Counted from the first letter of the stretch, positions 44,610-55,137 are shown. The stretch is DNA of 64,000 nucleotides from Ampullimonas aquatilis (GCF_049675895.1 NZ_CP183834.1:2542001-2606000); one strand, 5' to 3'. A program made the numbers and translations. Notes: a model not told the origin generated them from the sequence alone.

Positions 44610-47027
44610 TTAGTGTTTGACTAGGCCTGCAACATCTCCCACTTCCTTGGTTGGCTCAGCTGCAATTTCCACATCTTTTTCATCTTCAATCGGCACCGGT
44701 TGTCGTTCAAGAGCCAATTCAAGAACCTTGTCAATCCAACGAACCGGCACGATTTCAACCTGATTTTTCACTGCATCAGGAATCTCTGTCAGATCTTTGG
44801 CATTTTCTTCCGGAATCAAAACCAACTTAATGCCCCCCCGATGAGCAGCCAACAGCTTTTCCTTCAAACCACCGATTGGCAGCACTTCCCCCCTTAGGGT
44901 AATCTCACCTGTCATAGCAACATCCGCACGCACAGGAATGCCTGTGAGTACAGAAACGACGGCAGTCGTCATGGCTATACCAGCGCTTGGGCCATCTTTC
45001 GGCGTTGCCCCTTCAGGCACGTGAATATGAATGTCCTTGATCTCATGGAAGTTGGCAGGAATACCCAATTTCTGCGAACGCTTACGAACCACAGTCAACG
45101 CAGCCGTTATCGACTCTTGCATCACATCACCCAATTTACCGGTACGTGTAATCTTGCCTTTGCCAGGAACTGCAACAGCTTCAATAGTCAGTAAGTCGCC
45201 TCCGACTTCAGTCCAAGCCAGACCAGTCACCTGACCTATCTGGTTTTCTTTTTCGGCTACGCCAAAATTAAAACGACGCACACCTAAATATTTGTCCAGA
45301 TTTTTGGGCGTAATACTGACCTTCTTATCCTGCTTTTTAAGCAGGAGAAACTTGACAACCTTACGACAAATTTTGGAAATATCTCGTTCCAATGAGCGCA
45401 CACCGGCTTCTCTGGTGTAGTAACGAACAATATCCCGGATAGCAGCATTGGAGATGGATATCTCTTCCAGTTTCAAGCCATTATTCTTGATTTGTTTAGG
45501 AATCAAGTAGCTCTCAGCAATATTGACCTTTTCTTCCTCGGTATATCCAGAAAGACGAATGACTTCCATCCGATCCAATAACGCAGGTGGAATATTGAGT
45601 GAGTTCGATGTCGCCACAAACATGACATCAGACAAATCGAAATCCACCTCAATGTAATGATCAGCAAAAGTATGATTTTGCTCAGGATCCAGGACCTCTA
45701 ACAAGGCCGAGGCAGGATCACCACGGAAGTCCATACCCATCTTGTCCACTTCATCCAGCAAGAATAGCGGATTTCTGACACCGACTTTGCTCAGACTCTG
45801 CAAAATCTTGCCTGGCATAGAACCAATATAGGTGCGGCGATGCCCACGAATTTCGGCTTCATCACGAATGCCACCCAACGCCATACGTACAAACTTACGA
45901 TTTGTGGCTTTAGCAATCGATTGCCCCAACGAAGTCTTACCCACGCCAGGAGGGCCTACCAGGCAAAGAATTGGGGCTTTAACTTTTTCGACTCGTTGCT
46001 GAACGGCAAGATATTCAAGAATACGTTCTTTGACCTTATCAAGACCATGGTGATCTTGATCCAATACTTTTTGCGCATTGGTCAGATCGTTATTGATCTT
46101 GCTCTTCTTCTTCCACGGAAGATTAACCAAGGTATCAATATAGTTGCGAACGACTGTTGCCTCAGCTGACATAGGCGACATCAGCTTTAACTTCTTGAAC
46201 TCAGCATCAGCTTTGGTTTTAGCCTCCTTGGGCATGTGCGCAGCCACAATTTTTTTCTGTAGCTCTTCAAGATCGGCGCCCTCCTCGCCTTCGCCAAGCT
46301 CTTTTTGAATCGCTTTAACTTGCTCATTCAAATAGTATTCACGCTGACTTTTTTCCATCTGACGTTTTACACGTCCGCGAATACGTTTTTCAACTTGCAG
46401 GATATCCAACTCCGATTCAAGTTGACCGAGCAAATGCTCCAGACGTTTTTCAATGTCTGACATCTCGAGAATGGACTGCTTTTGCTCAAGTTTCAGGGGT
46501 AGATGTGCCGCAATCGTGTCAGCCAGACGACCTGACTCATCGATACCTGACAGTGATGTCAGAATTTCGGGCGGAATTTTTTTGTTGAGCTTGACGTATT
46601 GATCAAACTGGGTAACGATCGCACGACGCAAGGCCTCAATTTCAGGACTATTGTCAGCACCAACTTCGATCGTCTTAACTCTGCACGAAAAATGTGTTGT
46701 CAGATCTTCAATGACCTGAATCTCGGCCCGCTGTGCTCCCTCAATCAATACCTTAACAGTACCATCGGGCAACTTGAGCATCTGTAAGATACTGGCAATA
46801 CAACCTATGTTGTATATGTCTTCTTTGGAAGGCTCATCTTTAGCAGCTGTTTTTTGTGCTACCAACATGATGTGCTTACCAGACTCCATCGCAACTTCCA
46901 AGGCCTTGATAGACTTTGGCCGTCCAACGAATAATGGAATCACCATATGAGGAAACACCACAACATCTCGCAGTGGCAACAATGGTAAATCCACGTTCTC
47001 TAGGTTTTCCTGAGATTGATCTGTCAT
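44610..47027 (-). CDS. lon: ATP-dependent Lon protease
   Basis: 805 residues from MTDQSQENLENV, with GGAA eight bases before the ATG. N-terminal substrate-binding domain (LPLLPLRDVVVFPHMVIPLF), coiled coil, AAA module with Walker A GPPGVGKT and Walker B PLFLLDEVDKMG, and a C-terminal Ser-Lys protease with GPSAGIAMTTA (catalytic Ser) and GGLKEKLLAAHRGG (catalytic Lys). Degrades misfolded and regulatory proteins. It lies 79 bases downstream of clpX; a weak sigma32-like CTTG..CCAATATA pattern in that gap is not conclusive, so lon may be read partly from upstream. Confidence 0.97.
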   Translation of the reverse strand: MTDQSQENLENVDLPLLPLRDVVVFPHMVIPLFVGRPKSIKALEVAMESGKHIMLVAQKTAAKDEPSKEDIYNIGCIASILQMLKLPDGTVKVLIEGAQRAEIQVIEDLTTHFSCRVKTIEVGADNSPEIEALRRAIVTQFDQYVKLNKKIPPEILTSLSGIDESGRLADTIAAHLPLKLEQKQSILEMSDIEKRLEHLLGQLESELDILQVEKRIRGRVKRQMEKSQREYYLNEQVKAIQKELGEGEEGADLEELQKKIVAAHMPKEAKTKADAEFKKLKLMSPMSAEATVVRNYIDTLVNLPWKKKSKINNDLTNAQKVLDQDHHGLDKVKERILEYLAVQQRVEKVKAPILCLVGPPGVGKTSLGQSIAKATNRKFVRMALGGIRDEAEIRGHRRTYIGSMPGKILQSLSKVGVRNPLFLLDEVDKMGMDFRGDPASALLEVLDPEQNHTFADHYIEVDFDLSDVMFVATSNSLNIPPALLDRMEVIRLSGYTEEEKVNIAESYLIPKQIKNNGLKLEEISISNAAIRDIVRYYTREAGVRSLERDISKICRKVVKFLLLKKQDKKVSITPKNLDKYLGVRRFNFGVAEKENQIGQVTGLAWTEVGGDLLTIEAVAVPGKGKITRTGKLGDVMQESITAALTVVRKRSQKLGIPANFHEIKDIHIHVPEGATPKDGPSAGIAMTTAVVSVLTGIPVRADVAMTGEITLRGEVLPIGGLKEKLLAAHRGGIKLVLIPEENAKDLTEIPDAVKNQVEIVPVRWIDKVLELALERQPVPIEDEKDVEIAAEPTKEVGDVAGLVKH

Positions 47028-47106
47028 GTCAAATTCCAATCAAAAAATTATTGGCCGAAAATATCAAGCTATATATTGGATCTCGACATCAATTTTACAA
47101 GGCTAA

Positions 47107-48387
47107 TCAAGCCGCATTATTTGTTGCTGAAGTCTTTCCCGCATCCTCAAAAATAAGCAACGGCTTTCCATCACCGTCAATGGCATTTTCATCTATCACC
47201 ACTTTTGAAACATGCTGGGTAGATGGCAATTCAAACATGACATCCAGCAATGTCTGTTCAATAATCGAACGTAAGCCACGTGCACCCGTCTTGCGCTTTA
47301 ACGCTTTTTTTGCTATCGCAAGCAAGGCTGGCTGCCTAATTTCGAGCTCGACACCTTCCATACCGAAGAGTTTTTGATACTGTTTGACCAAAGCATTTTT
47401 AGGTTCGACCAAAATCTGAATAAGCGCTTCTTCATTCAACTCATTCAAAGTTGCAATAACTGGCAAGCGCCCAACCAATTCGGGTATCAAACCAAATTTG
47501 ATCAAATCTTCAGGCTCTACTGCCTTGAGAACGTCACCCACTTTTTTGGTCTCTTTACTTTTTACAGAGGCACCAAAACCAATGCCACCCTTTTCAGAAC
47601 GGTTAGCAATAACTTTTTCCAAACCGTCGAAAGCGCCACCACAAATAAAGAGAATATTGGTGGTATCAATCTGTATGAAATCTTGATTGGGATGTTTGCG
47701 TCCACCCTGTGGTGGCACTGAAGCCATCGTGCCTTCTACCAATTTCAGCAGTGCTTGCTGAACACCTTCACCACTCACATCACGCGTAATAGAAGGGTTA
47801 TCCGCCTTGCGTGAAATCTTATCGATTTCATCAATATAAACGATACCGCGCTGCGCCTTCTCAACCTCATAATTACAGTTCTGCAGTAATTTTTGGATGA
47901 TGTTTTCAACATCCTCCCCAACATAACCAGCTTCAGTTAATGTGGTTGCATCCGCCATAACAAATGGTACGTTGAGCAATCTTGCAAGCGTTTGTGCGAG
48001 CAAAGTCTTACCTGAGCCAGTTGGTCCAATCAGCAAGATATTACTCTTGGCCAACTCCACATCATCTTTCTTACCCAGATATTTGAGACGCTTATAGTGG
48101 TTATAAACGGCTACCGACAGAATTCTTTTAGCCTGTGATTGACCAATCACGTATTGATCAAGAATATCGGCTATCTCTTGTGGTGTAGGCAAATCCGATT
48201 TGACTGCAACTTGTCCTTCAGTACTCGACTGCGTCTCATCTCTTATGATGTCATTACAAAGTTCAATGCATTCATCACAGATAAAAACCGATGGACCTGC
48301 AATCAGTTTCTTTACTTCGTGCTGACTCTTACCGCAAAATGAACAGTAGAGTAGCTTCTCACTGGATGAACCTTTTTTATCCGCCAT
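47107..48387 (-). CDS. clpX: ClpX, ATPase subunit of ClpXP protease
   Basis: 426 residues. N-terminal zinc-binding domain with four Cys (LYCSFCGKSQHE and VFICDECIELCND), AAA module with Walker A IGPTGSGKT, Walker B IVYIDEIDKI, sensor GAFDGLEKVIANR, and the ClpP-docking IGF loop in GGIGFGASVKS. Unfolds tagged substrates and feeds them to ClpP. Downstream of clpP, separated by 247 bases containing a strong hairpin, so its level may be set separately from clpP. Confidence 0.97.
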   Translation of the reverse strand: MADKKGSSSEKLLYCSFCGKSQHEVKKLIAGPSVFICDECIELCNDIIRDETQSSTEGQVAVKSDLPTPQEIADILDQYVIGQSQAKRILSVAVYNHYKRLKYLGKKDDVELAKSNILLIGPTGSGKTLLAQTLARLLNVPFVMADATTLTEAGYVGEDVENIIQKLLQNCNYEVEKAQRGIVYIDEIDKISRKADNPSITRDVSGEGVQQALLKLVEGTMASVPPQGGRKHPNQDFIQIDTTNILFICGGAFDGLEKVIANRSEKGGIGFGASVKSKETKKVGDVLKAVEPEDLIKFGLIPELVGRLPVIATLNELNEEALIQILVEPKNALVKQYQKLFGMEGVELEIRQPALLAIAKKALKRKTGARGLRSIIEQTLLDVMFELPSTQHVSKVVIDENAIDGDGKPLLIFEDAGKTSATNNAA

Positions 48388-48573
48388 AATTGTCCAGCAA
48401 TGTGTTTGACATCGCCCCTATCAAAAGTGAACTTGGTAGCATATTACGCCTAATTTAACTCAGATGTCACAGCAGTTTCCGCTGAAAAAATGAGCCAAAC
48501 CCGGCAATGCTTTTGAATATTGTCATTATTGTCTGCATTTCACTATTTACAACCAATTTTTATGCCCGTAAAA

Positions 48574-48604
48574 CAGAAACAGCGCCAATTTGGCGCTGTT
48601 TCTG
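48574..48604 (-). terminator. Hairpin between clpP and clpX (terminator or attenuator)
   Basis: Perfect 14-bp stem CAGAAACAGCGCCA / TGGCGCTGTTTCTG with a 3-base loop. On the minus strand it is followed only by GTTTTA, so termination is probably partial. Confidence 0.7.
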
Positions 48605-48634
48605 GATGAAAAACACACAATTTCTTAAGTACGC

Positions 48635-49300
48635 CTAGGTACGTTTACTCAAGACCTTGTCAATCAAGCCATATTCAGCAGCAGCATCGGCTGACATGAA
48701 ATTATCTCGGTCAGTATCCCGAGCAATTTTCTCAACATCCTGTCCGGTATTTTGTGCAAGAATCAAATTGAGCTTTTCACGCAGATAAAGAATTTCACGT
48801 GCCTGAATCTCAATGTCAGAAGCCTGACCTTGTGCACCACCCAAAGGTTGATGGATCATGATGCGTGAATTTGGCAAAGAGAATCGTTTTCCTTTAGTGC
48901 CCGCAGCCAACAAAAATGCCCCCATACTCGCTGCCAATCCAGTACAAAGCGTCGAAACATCTGGCTTGATGAACTGCATCGTGTCATAAATGGCCATACC
49001 AGCAGATACTGAACCGCCTGGAGAATTGATATACAGCGAAATGTCCTTGTCAGGATTTTCGCTTTCCAGAAACAGCAACTGGGCCACCACCAAGTTGGCA
49101 GTCATGTCATTGACCGGACCCACCAAGAAAATCACTCGCTCACGCAGCAGACGTGAATAGATATCGTAGGCACGCTCACCACGACCACTTTGCTCAATTA
49201 CCATCGGCACCATGCCAAGGCCTTGCGGATCAAAAGTAGAGATTGAACCTGGTTGATTTACTGCAGGATGATCAAATTGCGAACGAATCAATGATGTCAT
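48635..49300 (-). CDS. clpP: ClpP protease proteolytic subunit
   Basis: 221 residues from MTSLIRSQFDHPA, with AAGG seven bases before the ATG; the frame is open 11 codons further. Serine protease triad: Ser in LCTGLAASMGAFLL, His in IMIHQPLGGAQGQ, and Asp in IARDTDRDNFMSADAAAEYG. Forms a 14-mer chamber capped by ClpX (or ClpA). Follows tig by 38 bases, so tig-clpP is an operon. Confidence 0.97.
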   Translation of the reverse strand: MTSLIRSQFDHPAVNQPGSISTFDPQGLGMVPMVIEQSGRGERAYDIYSRLLRERVIFLVGPVNDMTANLVVAQLLFLESENPDKDISLYINSPGGSVSAGMAIYDTMQFIKPDVSTLCTGLAASMGAFLLAAGTKGKRFSLPNSRIMIHQPLGGAQGQASDIEIQAREILYLREKLNLILAQNTGQDVEKIARDTDRDNFMSADAAAEYGLIDKVLSKRT

Positions 49301-49338
49301 ACCGTTACCTTTGAAATGGAAGAAATCGACCAAAGTGA

Positions 49339-50661
49339 TTATTGTTGACCTTGAGCGCCCATCAGCTCTTCAAAACCAAGGGCTTTCTCTGTCACTTTTG
49401 CTTTGGATAGTACAAATTCAACAACATTGTCTTCCAGAACCAGTGCCTCTACCTCGCCCAAACGCTTTGGATCGCTGTAATACCAGCGAATCACTTCCAT
49501 TGGGTTTTCGTAGCTTTGTGCAAACTCTTCAACCGCAGCTTTAAGCTGCTCTGGTTTGGCTGCAAGATTATGCTGCTTAACGAGCTCAGCAAGAATCAGA
49601 CCCAAACGAACACGCCGCTCGGCCTGCGTTGAGAAAAGCTCAGCTGGCAAATTGATATTTTTAGGGTCCATACCACGGGACTGCATATCAGAATGAGCTT
49701 GCGCACGAAGACGCTCTATATCGGCTTCAATCAGGGCTGCAGGCACATCAAACTCGGCAACCTTGATCAAACCTTCCATGACGGATTCTTTAGTGCGCAA
49801 CTGAGTACGTTTCTTAACTTCACGCTCAAGATTCGTTTTGATATCTTCGCGCATTTTTGCCAAATCACCATCTTCAATACCCAACGTTTTGGCAAACTCA
49901 TCATTCAGTTCTGGCAATTGAGGCTTGGCAATTTTTTTCATGGTAATAGTGAAAGTAGCCGTTTTTCCAGCTACATCCTTTCCATGGTAATCCTCAGGGA
50001 ATGACAATGGGAAAGACTTGGATTCGCCTACTTTCAAACCGGTTGCTGCAGCCTCGAATTCGGGCAACATTCTGCCCTGACCCAGCACAAAATCATAATC
50101 ATTGGCAGTACCGCCTGGAAAGGCCACATCATCCAGCTTACCGACAAAATCAACAGCAACCTTATCTTCGCTTTGAGCAGTTTCACCTTCTGCCGCATCA
50201 ATATACTGAACGCGTTGCTTACGCAAAATATCAATGGTCTTGTCAACTTCGGTATCGGAAACTGTCGCACCAACTTTTTCAACATCAACACTGGCGAAGT
50301 CACCAATCAGCACGTCAGGATAAATCTCAAACACGGCGTCAAATTCAACAGCGCCTTCTGGTTGCGCTTCTCCTGCCTTGGGTTCCATTTTCGGCATACC
50401 AGCAATACGCAACTGGTTTTCACTGGCGGCTTCGTTAAAGGCTTGACCGACTTTGTCGTTGAGCACTTCGTTTTGCACTTGATAGCCATATTGCTGGGCA
50501 ACCATTTTGAGTGGCACTTTACCAGGACGAAAACCTGCCATCTTGACTGTCCGTGACAGTTTTTTCAGTCTGGCTTCGACTTCTTTTTCAATGCTGTCCA
50601 TGGGAACAGAAATCGTCATGCGACGCGATAATTTTGTCAGTGTCTCAACAGCAATAGTCAT
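49339..50661 (-). CDS. tig: Trigger factor
   Basis: 440 residues from MTIAVETLTKLSRR. The ribosome-binding N-domain has the signature GFRPGKVPLKMV (near residue 45), the FKBP-type PPIase domain spans about 150-245 (VAVDFVGKLDDVAFPGG), and a helical C-terminal chaperone domain follows. Binds uL23 at the tunnel exit and holds nascent chains. The gene begins only 28 bases after tRNA-Leu on the same strand, so it is probably transcribed together with it. Length matches the family (about 432). Confidence 0.96.
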   Translation of the reverse strand: MTIAVETLTKLSRRMTISVPMDSIEKEVEARLKKLSRTVKMAGFRPGKVPLKMVAQQYGYQVQNEVLNDKVGQAFNEAASENQLRIAGMPKMEPKAGEAQPEGAVEFDAVFEIYPDVLIGDFASVDVEKVGATVSDTEVDKTIDILRKQRVQYIDAAEGETAQSEDKVAVDFVGKLDDVAFPGGTANDYDFVLGQGRMLPEFEAAATGLKVGESKSFPLSFPEDYHGKDVAGKTATFTITMKKIAKPQLPELNDEFAKTLGIEDGDLAKMREDIKTNLEREVKKRTQLRTKESVMEGLIKVAEFDVPAALIEADIERLRAQAHSDMQSRGMDPKNINLPAELFSTQAERRVRLGLILAELVKQHNLAAKPEQLKAAVEEFAQSYENPMEVIRWYYSDPKRLGEVEALVLEDNVVEFVLSKAKVTEKALGFEELMGAQGQQ

Positions 50662-50689
50662 AATAGTTACCCGAAAAGCAGAAAAAAGA

Positions 50690-50776
50690 TGGTGCGAGGA
50701 GGGGGACTCGAACCCCCACACCCTTGCGGGCGTCAGGACCTAAACCTGGTGCGTCTACCAATTTCGCCATCCTCGC
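50690..50776 (-). tRNA. tRNA-Leu (anticodon TAG)
   Basis: Minus strand, 87 bases with the long variable arm of class II tRNAs: acceptor GCGAGGA / TCCTCGC, anticodon loop TTTAGGT, variable arm around CGCCCGCAAGGGTG, T-arm GGGTTCGAGTCCC, encoded CCA. Confidence 0.95.
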
Positions 50777-50893
50777 AGGATTAGCTTTCAAACTGAAAAT
50801 AAATGCAAAAAGCGACGCGCCGCATCAATATCAAACTGCAATCGCAGGCGTCGCCACAAGAAGCACAATCCGTTATTCTAACTCAAGGTGAAA

Positions 50894-53800
50894 TCAAGAT
50901 ATAGAGCCTGGTTCTTTTACTTTGAACCATAAAGCATATAGTGCTGGCAAAAATAACAAAGTCAGCAAGGTGGCAACAATCAGCCCACCCATAATGGCAA
51001 TTGCCATTGGCCCCCAGAAAATGCTTCTGGTTAATGGAATCATGGCTAATACCGCCGCCGCCGCAGTCAGCATAATGGGTCTTAAGCGTCGGATTGTTGA
51101 ATCAATAATGGCTTGCCATGGCGCTGACCCATGACTGATATCCTGCTCAATCTGATCAATCAGAATGACTGAGTTACGCATGATCATGCCTGATAAGGCA
51201 ATCACACCCAAAGTTGCCACAAAGCCAAATGGTGCACGAAAAATCAGCAAGGCTGCGGCCGCACCAATCACGCCCAATGGCGCTGTGATGAAAACCAGCA
51301 TAGTGCGTGAAAAACTATGTAGCTGCAGCATCAGCAGAGTCAACACAGCAACCAGCATGATCGGCATATTCACATTGATGGAGTCCTGACCTTCCTTGCT
51401 TTCTTCAGTAGCACCCGATACATCCAGATGGTAGCCCAAGGGCAAGGTTTCACGGATTTGGTTCATCTGTGGGTCAAGCAGCTCCGTCACATAGGGGCCT
51501 TGCATGCCTTCCACAATATCGGATTGCACAGTCACCGAAAACTGCCGGTTATGACGCCACATGACACCAGGCTCCCAAGTCATCACAGGTTTAGCAACCT
51601 GCACGATAGGTACAGCCCGACCATTTGCCGTTGGAATACTCATTTCGGCCAATTTGGAAAGGACTGTCCGCTCATCGGATGGCGCCCGCAAAACCATATC
51701 AATACTACGATTACCCTCTCGATATTGCCCCACCGTCACACCAGATAAAACCAGTTGCGCAGCCTGCGATAACACCTGCGTATTGACACCCAGCATACGA
51801 GCTTTTTCCTGATCAAGCTCAAAGTGAACGCCTTTGACCATTTCGTTCCAGTTATCATTCACCCCCATCGTGTAAGGGCTTTGACGCATGATGGCCTTGA
51901 CCTCTTCGGCCAACTTCCTTAACACCGCCGGATCATCACCAACCAGTCTGAAAGCAACGGGATAAGGAACCGGTGGGCCGGCTTGTAATGGATTAATGCG
52001 GGCTCGTATTGAAGAAAACTCCAACGGCAAACGCTCTGCCAATTGTTTGCTTACTGCCTCACGCGCTTCAGGATTTTTTGTCAGGATGATGTATTGCGCC
52101 AAATTAGCCTGTTTGACCTGCTGATCCAGCGGTAGATAAAAACGTGGTGAACCATCACCCACATAGGCCACATAATTGACCACATCCGGCATCTGTTGCA
52201 ACACTTTTTCAAATTTCAATGCTTGCGCTTCAACCGCCTGATAGCTACTACCCTCAGGCAACCAAAGCTCCACATTCAACTCGGGACGATTAGATGATGG
52301 GAAAAATTGCTTCTGAATAAAATTAAAACCAAATATCCCCAACACAAAAGCCAGCAAGGTGATTGCCACAACTGTCTTGCGGTAACGCACACACAATGTG
52401 ACCAAACGACGGAACTGCTGATAGAAGCCGCGGTTGTACATCTCATCGCTTTCATGATGCATACCCTCATGAGTCGGTTTTAATATGAGAAAACCCAGAT
52501 AAGGCGTGAAATAAACTGCTGCGACCCAGGAAATGACCAATGCCAGACCAACCACTGCAAATAAGGAAAAGGTGTACTCACCCGTGGTGGACTTGGCCAA
52601 ACCAATCGGTAAAAAACCTGCAACCGTCACCAGGGTTCCCGTCAACATGGGCCAGGCTGTATGCTTGTATGCATACGAAGCCGCCGCGATTTTGTCATAG
52701 CCCTCTTCCAGTTTGCGCACCATCATTTCCACCGAAATGATGGCATCATCTACCAGCAAACCTAGCGCAATGATCAAGGCACCCAATGAAATTTTCTGCA
52801 ACTCGATATCAAACAGCCACATAAAGAAAAACGTCACGGCCAATACCAGCGGAATGGTCATCGCTACCACCAGGCCTGGTCGTGCATCCACCCTAAATGG
52901 TTTGAAATGCAGACCTAAACTCAAAAAACTCACCGCCAGCACAATCACAACGGCTTCAGTCAAACTATGCAAAAATTCATGGACAGCACTATCCACCGTT
53001 TTAGGCTGATCAGATACTTTTTCCAGTTCGATACCAATCGGTAACTGTGCCTGAATCCTGGCAGCAGCTGCTTCGAGCGCTTTACCCAGCTGGATAACAT
53101 CGCCTTTTTTAGCCATGACGATTCCCAAACCAATGACTTCTTTACCGTTAAAGCGCATTTTGGTGACGGGTGGATCGACAAACTCACGATGAATATTGGC
53201 AACATCACTCAAATGCAGACGCTGGTTGCCAACTTGCAGTACGACTTTCTCAATATCGGCAGCCGATTTGAACTCACCAGTGATCCGAATCTGAAAGGTT
53301 TCATCCGTGCCATTCAATACACCGGTTGCTTCCATGCCATTTTGTGCATTAATGGCATTCACAATCTGCGCTATGGTTAGCCCAAGTTGCGAAAACTTTT
53401 GATGCGATAACTCGATATATATCTTTTCATCCTGCACACCAAACAAATCGGCCTTGGCCACATTGGGTACCCGCAAAAACTCCTGACGGGCATGATCAAC
53501 ATAATCCTTGAGTTCGGCATAGCTAAATCCGTCGGCAGAAAACGCGTAGATCGTGCCATATGTATCGCCAAATTCATCATTGAAAAAGGGGCCCTGCAAA
53601 TTGGCTGGCAAACTGGTTTTGATATCACCGACTTTTTTGCGAACCTGATACCAGATACCTGGCACATCCTTGGGCGGCACGGCACCCTTCAGAACCACAA
53701 AGGTCAGACTCTGACCAGGCTTGGCATAGCTGCGAATCTTGTCGACAAAAGGGGTATCCTGTAGCTTGCGCTCAATCTTGTCGACAACCTGCTCGGATAA

Positions 53801-53983
53801 TTCCAGTGCGGTGGCGCCAGGCCAATTGGTGCTGATCACCATCACCCGAAAAGTAAATTCGGGATCTTCATTCTGTCCTAATTTGCTATAACTAAATAAG
53901 CCAGCAAACAAACATATGACCAGAAAAAAGCGGGTCAGTGACTGATGGGTCAAGGCCCATTCGGATAAGTTAAAGCTGCGCAT
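50894..53983 (-). CDS. RND efflux transporter, inner-membrane permease
   Basis: 1029 residues from MRSFNLSEWALTHQ, twelve membrane segments in two homologous halves with large periplasmic loops (AcrB-like porter and docking domains). The proton-relay Asp pair is visible in ALGLLVDDAIISVEMM (TM4). PLVLAVTFFFMWLFDIELQ and LPLGYHLDVSGATEE are typical of the hydrophobe/amphiphile efflux group. Exports drugs or metabolites by proton antiport with the adaptor encoded just upstream (11-base gap) and an outer-membrane TolC-type channel that is not in the window. Substrate not predictable. Confidence 0.94.
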   Translation of the reverse strand: MRSFNLSEWALTHQSLTRFFLVICLFAGLFSYSKLGQNEDPEFTFRVMVISTNWPGATALELSEQVVDKIERKLQDTPFVDKIRSYAKPGQSLTFVVLKGAVPPKDVPGIWYQVRKKVGDIKTSLPANLQGPFFNDEFGDTYGTIYAFSADGFSYAELKDYVDHARQEFLRVPNVAKADLFGVQDEKIYIELSHQKFSQLGLTIAQIVNAINAQNGMEATGVLNGTDETFQIRITGEFKSAADIEKVVLQVGNQRLHLSDVANIHREFVDPPVTKMRFNGKEVIGLGIVMAKKGDVIQLGKALEAAAARIQAQLPIGIELEKVSDQPKTVDSAVHEFLHSLTEAVVIVLAVSFLSLGLHFKPFRVDARPGLVVAMTIPLVLAVTFFFMWLFDIELQKISLGALIIALGLLVDDAIISVEMMVRKLEEGYDKIAAASYAYKHTAWPMLTGTLVTVAGFLPIGLAKSTTGEYTFSLFAVVGLALVISWVAAVYFTPYLGFLILKPTHEGMHHESDEMYNRGFYQQFRRLVTLCVRYRKTVVAITLLAFVLGIFGFNFIQKQFFPSSNRPELNVELWLPEGSSYQAVEAQALKFEKVLQQMPDVVNYVAYVGDGSPRFYLPLDQQVKQANLAQYIILTKNPEAREAVSKQLAERLPLEFSSIRARINPLQAGPPVPYPVAFRLVGDDPAVLRKLAEEVKAIMRQSPYTMGVNDNWNEMVKGVHFELDQEKARMLGVNTQVLSQAAQLVLSGVTVGQYREGNRSIDMVLRAPSDERTVLSKLAEMSIPTANGRAVPIVQVAKPVMTWEPGVMWRHNRQFSVTVQSDIVEGMQGPYVTELLDPQMNQIRETLPLGYHLDVSGATEESKEGQDSINVNMPIMLVAVLTLLMLQLHSFSRTMLVFITAPLGVIGAAAALLIFRAPFGFVATLGVIALSGMIMRNSVILIDQIEQDISHGSAPWQAIIDSTIRRLRPIMLTAAAAVLAMIPLTRSIFWGPMAIAIMGGLIVATLLTLLFLPALYALWFKVKEPGSIS

Positions 53984-53994
53984 GGTCAGTCTTC

Positions 53995-55137
53995 TCAAGG
54001 CTTGATGGTTTTTTCAGCACTGGCGGCAGCTTGCGAGTCAGTGGCACTCACAGCCTGCACATCATCCATCACCCTGACCTTTTGGCCGACCCGCAACAAA
54101 TGCACACCGGCCGTCACCACTTGCGTACCCGGTGGCAAATCACCACGAACAAATACCTGGTTGTCCTGTACGCCACTCATCATCACCGGCTTGAGATTGA
54201 CAGTTTGATTGGCATCGACCACCCAGACTGCGTCTTTACCCTGTTCAGAGAAAATCGCCGTCGTGGGTAGCAACACACTGCCGGAAGCGACATCCGGCAG
54301 AGACAGACGAATCGTTGCCGTCATACCCAATTGCAAAGCTTCCGGTGGGTTAATCAGGGTGATACGGCTGGCATAGGTACGCGTGGATGGATCGGCAGCA
54401 GCGGCCACTTCGCGCAACTTGCCGGTTATTTCGACATTCGGCAATGCCCAGATACCGATTTTGATTGGGTTGGCGTGACGAACAAATTCCAGCTGATCTT
54501 CCGGTACTGAAACCAATACTTCTTTTTCGGCAGTACGCGCCACATTGACAACAGGTTGACCAACATTGACTACCTGACCAACTTCGGCGCTCAGGCTGGT
54601 GACCACACCAGCAGCATCGGCTTTCAGAACACTGTATTGGGCCTGATTACCCAACACGCTCAATTGTGCGTGGGCCTGATCGGTTTTCGCCTTGGCAGCA
54701 TCGAGGGTGGCTTTCCGACGTTCCAGTTCAGCGCTACTGATAAAGCCCTTGTCACGCAATTCCTGATAGCGTTTATAGTCGGCCTGAGCCAGTTGATAAT
54801 CTGTCTGAGCCGCATCCAACTGTGCTTTGCCACTATTTTGGGAGAGTTGCAAATCGGTTGGATCCAGCCGTGCCAACACTTGGCCTGGCGCAACTTTCTG
54901 CCCGACTTCAACCAGCCTTGCTACAATTTTGCCAGCGACCCGAAAGCCCAAACCAGCCTCAATCCGAGGTTTGACTTCCCCCGACAGAGTAAAAACCTGA
55001 TCTTGACTGGTATTCACTACCTTGATGACTTTCACACCCCGTATGACCTCCTTCTGCTCGACCTTTTCAGAACAGGCTGACAACAATGCCAGCGACAATA
55101 CGAACAAAAACAAAGGCTTGCTGGAAAGGCATGACAT
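53995..55137 (-). CDS. RND efflux periplasmic adaptor lipoprotein
   Basis: 380 residues from MSCLSSKPLFLFVLS, which gives a clean lipoprotein signal (LALLSAC); a GTG at 55170 is an alternative start. Membrane-fusion protein order: beta-barrel edge, lipoyl half-motif (VEVGQKVAPGQVLARLDPTD), alpha-helical hairpin (SQNSGKAQLDAAQTDYQLAQ to KATLDAAKAKTDQ), second lipoyl half (GVVTSLSAEVGQVVNVGQPV), beta-barrel and membrane-proximal domain. It connects the RND permease to the outer-membrane channel. First gene of a two-gene operon; no regulator is adjacent; divergent from hpnC. Confidence 0.93.
   Translation of the reverse strand: MSCLSSKPLFLFVLSLALLSACSEKVEQKEVIRGVKVIKVVNTSQDQVFTLSGEVKPRIEAGLGFRVAGKIVARLVEVGQKVAPGQVLARLDPTDLQLSQNSGKAQLDAAQTDYQLAQADYKRYQELRDKGFISSAELERRKATLDAAKAKTDQAHAQLSVLGNQAQYSVLKADAAGVVTSLSAEVGQVVNVGQPVVNVARTAEKEVLVSVPEDQLEFVRHANPIKIGIWALPNVEITGKLREVAAAADPSTRTYASRITLINPPEALQLGMTATIRLSLPDVASGSVLLPTTAIFSEQGKDAVWVVDANQTVNLKPVMMSGVQDNQVFVRGDLPPGTQVVTAGVHLLRVGQKVRVMDDVQAVSATDSQAAASAEKTIKP

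Noticed and set aside
47028..47106. Sigma32 promoter for lon
   Set aside because: CTTGTAA and CCAATATA patterns occur but lack the C-rich -10, so I did not list it as a feature.
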